Below, one piece after another: positions 33,086 through 34,655 of a DNA stretch of 34,655 bases. The notes under the pieces are model-generated. The model did not search any database, was not told where the DNA came from, and was given only the letters and a program-made list of their open reading frames with translations. This stretch comes from Betaproteobacteria bacterium (GTDB taxonomy: Bacteria > Pseudomonadota > Gammaproteobacteria > Burkholderiales > Casimicrobiaceae), in contig JAOUIA010000039.1 of the NCBI GenBank assembly GCA_029884335.1, positions 1-34,655 of the forward strand. Direction: 5' to 3'. Position 1 is the first letter of the stretch, and each line of letters starts with the position of its first letter. A program made the position numbers and the translations under genes.

Positions 33086-33467
33086 GGCTAGCAGATCGAT
33101 GCGAGAGGCGTTCGGGAGCGCGGTGGATGCCGCGACGCCGACGCTGCGCCTCTTGCACCGAGCCGCGGATCACGCGAGCGCCCTCGGGGCGGCCCGTCGG
33201 GCGCTCGCCGGCAGCGGCACGAGGCAACGCGCGCCGTGCACGCGTTGGCGCTCCAACTGTCGTCTTGCATCATGCCGCTACTGTCCCGCACCGGGAGTTC
33301 CTCGTCGCATCGCAGCGCAGCAACCACCTGTGCTCGCGCAAGGACGAAAAAATGGCGCGCTGCGCGACGCCGGTCGGAGCGGGTATCGCGAACACGCGCA
33401 AGACCGGCAGCAATGCAGCGCGTCATTTCCCGCCCGTCCCTGTGCAAGGAGCTTCCGGTACGGGGCA
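33086..33467 (-). other. 382-base gap between response regulator and hybrid kinase
   Basis: No supported gene. One minus-strand frame (33426 to 33088, 112 codons) has a GGGCGGGAA-like site before its ATG and ends two bases before the kinase start. However, it is Arg-rich with clearly lower third-position G/C than its neighbours. It could be a leader reading frame, but composition argues against a real protein. A-rich GACGAAAAAATGG occurs near 33343. The kinase promoter probably lies here, but I could not place it. Confidence 0.4.
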
Positions 33468-34115
33468 CTAGTGCGCGCGCCGACCGTGCGCGTCGACGGC
33501 GACGCCGCGCCGCGCGAGCTCGGCGATCACCTGGGCGCGCGTGTGCACGTTGAGCGCGCGAAGGATAGCCGAGACGTGCACCTTGACGGTGCCCTCCGAG
33601 AGCCCGAGGTCGCGGCAGATCATCTTGTTCGGCTTGCCCTGCGCGAGGAGCCGCAGCACCTGGTCCTGCCGCTGCGTGAGGCCGAGCATGGCGATCTCCG
33701 CGAGCCGGATCGGCGACGTCGAGCGCGCGAGCTCGGGGCGCGGGCAGCTGCGCCCGTCGAGCAGGCGGCGGACCGCCGCGACGAGCTGGTCGCCGCTGGC
33801 GGTCTTCGCGATGTACCCCTTCGCGCCGGCGGCGCAGGCCGCGTCGACGGTGGCGCGGTCGTGCGTGGCCGACAGCACGGCGACGGGAAGGCGCGGGAAG
33901 TCGCGGCGCAGGTCCGCGAGCAGCTCGAAGCCGCGGACGCCGGGCAGCGCGAGGTCGAGCAGCAGCAGCGCGCAGTCCGGGTGTGCCGCGAGCTGCGCGT
34001 AGGCCGCGTCGCGATCGGCCGCGCCGATCATCGTCACCTGCCGGCCGAGCGCAGGCGCGAGCTGCGCGAGCGCAGTCAGGATCAGGGGGTGATCGTCGAC
34101 CACGATGACCTTCAT
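33468..34115 (-). CDS. NarL/FixJ (LuxR-type) response regulator
   Basis: A 215-residue regulator. The receiver domain has VVDDHP, phospho-acceptor Asp54 in LLLLDLALPG and a lysine in KGYIAKTAS. The C-terminal LuxR-type helix-turn-helix begins LTQRQDQVLRLLAQGKPNKMICRDLGLSEGTVKVHVSAILRALNV. ATG 34115 has GGGAGG four bases upstream. The hybrid kinase follows on the same strand after 382 bases. A perfect 22-base dyad lies 76-97 bases upstream and may be its own or another regulator's operator. Confidence 0.94.
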   Translation of the reverse strand: MKVIVVDDHPLILTALAQLAPALGRQVTMIGAADRDAAYAQLAAHPDCALLLLDLALPGVRGFELLADLRRDFPRLPVAVLSATHDRATVDAACAAGAKGYIAKTASGDQLVAAVRRLLDGRSCPRPELARSTSPIRLAEIAMLGLTQRQDQVLRLLAQGKPNKMICRDLGLSEGTVKVHVSAILRALNVHTRAQVIAELARRGVAVDAHGRRAH

Positions 34116-34190
34116 GGCGCCTCCCTGCGCGTCCGCGCGACGTCGTCGTTCGACAGTGGGCGGACGTTACGCCCGCGCCCGGGCGCGCGC

Positions 34191-34212
34191 ACACTGGCAG
34201 AAGTGCCAGTGT
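34191..34212. promoter_or_regulatory. Perfect 9+9 dyad upstream of the NarL-type regulator
   Basis: ACACTGGCA, a GAAG spacer and TGCCAGTGT form an exact inverted repeat. Its length and four-base centre suit a dimeric regulator, and its distance from the start codon (76-97 bases) suits transcription control of the regulator gene. A hairpin role in RNA is also possible. Confidence 0.5.
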
Positions 34213-34305
34213 CGCTTGGCCGGGCGCCTTCTCGAGTCCGCCGCGCGCCGATCCCAACGCGCTCCGCGCAGCGGGGCCCCTCGCCGGTTGGCGAAGTTGC
34301 CACGG

Positions 34306-34655
34306 CCTCCTTGGGCGCTCGGCGCAAGGACGAGGCGTCGAGTGTCGGCCGCCTGCCAAGGGCCTCTTGCCGTCGATCCCCACGCTGCGCGTGGGGCCCC
34401 TCGCCGGGTGAGGCCCTCGCGCGGCCTCCTTGGACGGTCAGCGCAAGGACGATGCGTCGAGTGTCGGCCGCCTGCCAAGGGCCTCTTGCCGTCGATCCCC
34501 ACGCTGCGCGTGGGGCCCCTCGCCGGGTGAGGCCCTCGCGCGGCCTCCTTGGACGGTCAGCGCAAGGACGATGCGTCGAGTGTCGGCCGCCTGCCAAGGG
34601 CCTCTTGCCGTCGATCCCCACGCTGCGCGTGGGGCCCCTCGCCGGGTGAGGCCCT
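34306..34655. repeat. 119-base tandem repeat, at least three units, cut by the window edge
   Basis: Units begin at 34306, 34425 and 34544. Units 2 and 3 are identical over all 112 visible bases. Unit 1 differs at four bases near its start. A degenerate half-unit precedes them (about 34243-34305). Each unit has a perfect hairpin CCCCACGC-TGC-GCGTGGGG. It also has a pair CCTTGG/CCAAGG about 40 bases apart and a CCTC/GAGG hairpin. The period is not a multiple of three, so the frames seen through it are not a repeat protein. Confidence 0.9.

Noticed and set aside
33088-33426. A 112-codon minus-strand gene ending two bases before the hybrid kinase
   Set aside because: Arg-rich, lower third-position G/C than all neighbours and no family resemblance. 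Kept only as a note on the gap.
34191-34212. A sigma54 promoter at the TGGCA dyad
   Set aside because: The spacing between GG and GC does not fit the -24/-12 rule. A simple dyad describes it fully.
34112-34621. Repeat-protein reading frames through the 119-base array
   Set aside because: 119 is not divisible by three, so each unit is read in another frame. The apparent peptide repeats are a by-product.

Overview
The window is very GC-rich chromosomal DNA with strong G/C at third codon positions, tightly packed genes and many GTGA/ATGA stop-start overlaps. It most resembles a betaproteobacterium of the Burkholderiales type. The support is a glcD/second flavoprotein/glcE/glcF cluster, a fragment of the tripartite-like ABC substrate-binding family common in that group, and REP-like palindromes of the GTTCCCGC/GCGGGAAC kind. 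This assignment rests on recognised gene content, not on a database search. I saw no rRNA, tRNA, transposase, integrase, phage gene or CRISPR array.

Layout. (1) 182-4335, plus strand: a MaoC-like hydratase, a family I CoA-transferase and an enoyl-CoA hydratase, translationally coupled, followed by an AarF/UbiB-type kinase and a hairpin terminator. (2) 4385-8498, minus strand: an ADP-forming acyl-CoA synthetase followed by an acetyl-CoA hydrolase/transferase carrying a C-terminal GNAT domain. (3) 8499-9562: a gene-poor stretch with a truncated ABC-transporter binding protein. (4) 9563-13152, minus strand: a 6PGDH-like dehydrogenase, an unknown lipoprotein, a LanC-like cyclase with all zinc and catalytic residues, and a small conserved-looking protein. 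This is the most unusual operon here. (5) 13223-16880: a Bcr/CflA-type MFS exporter, a three-unit palindromic repeat, a TerB/DUF697-like protein, a GNAT acetyltransferase and a divergent TetR regulator whose consensus promoter predicts a leaderless mRNA. (6) 16857-18089: a CaiB/BaiF CoA-transferase on the minus strand. (7) 18156-28254, plus strand: a long, almost gapless gene train with glcD, a D-lactate-dehydrogenase-like flavoprotein, a GST, glcE, glcF, an acyl-CoA thioesterase, a GNAT, an S9 peptidase lipoprotein, ispD and ispF. (8) 28265-31162: an EnvZ/OmpR-type two-component pair on the minus strand with a divergent Spy/CpxP-like periplasmic protein. (9) 31271-34115, minus strand: a hybrid histidine kinase and a NarL/FixJ-type response regulator. 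(10) 34306-34655: a 119-bp tandem repeat running off the right edge.

Taken together, much of the window deals with acyl-CoA and two-carbon acid metabolism: three kinds of CoA-transferase or hydrolase, an ADP-forming acyl-CoA synthetase, enoyl-CoA hydratases, a thioesterase and glycolate oxidation. Two envelope or environmental sensing systems close the window. The best candidates for undescribed biology are the LanC-like/lipoprotein/dehydrogenase operon, the hydrolase-GNAT fusion beside a GNAT-less synthetase, and the 119-bp repeat array.
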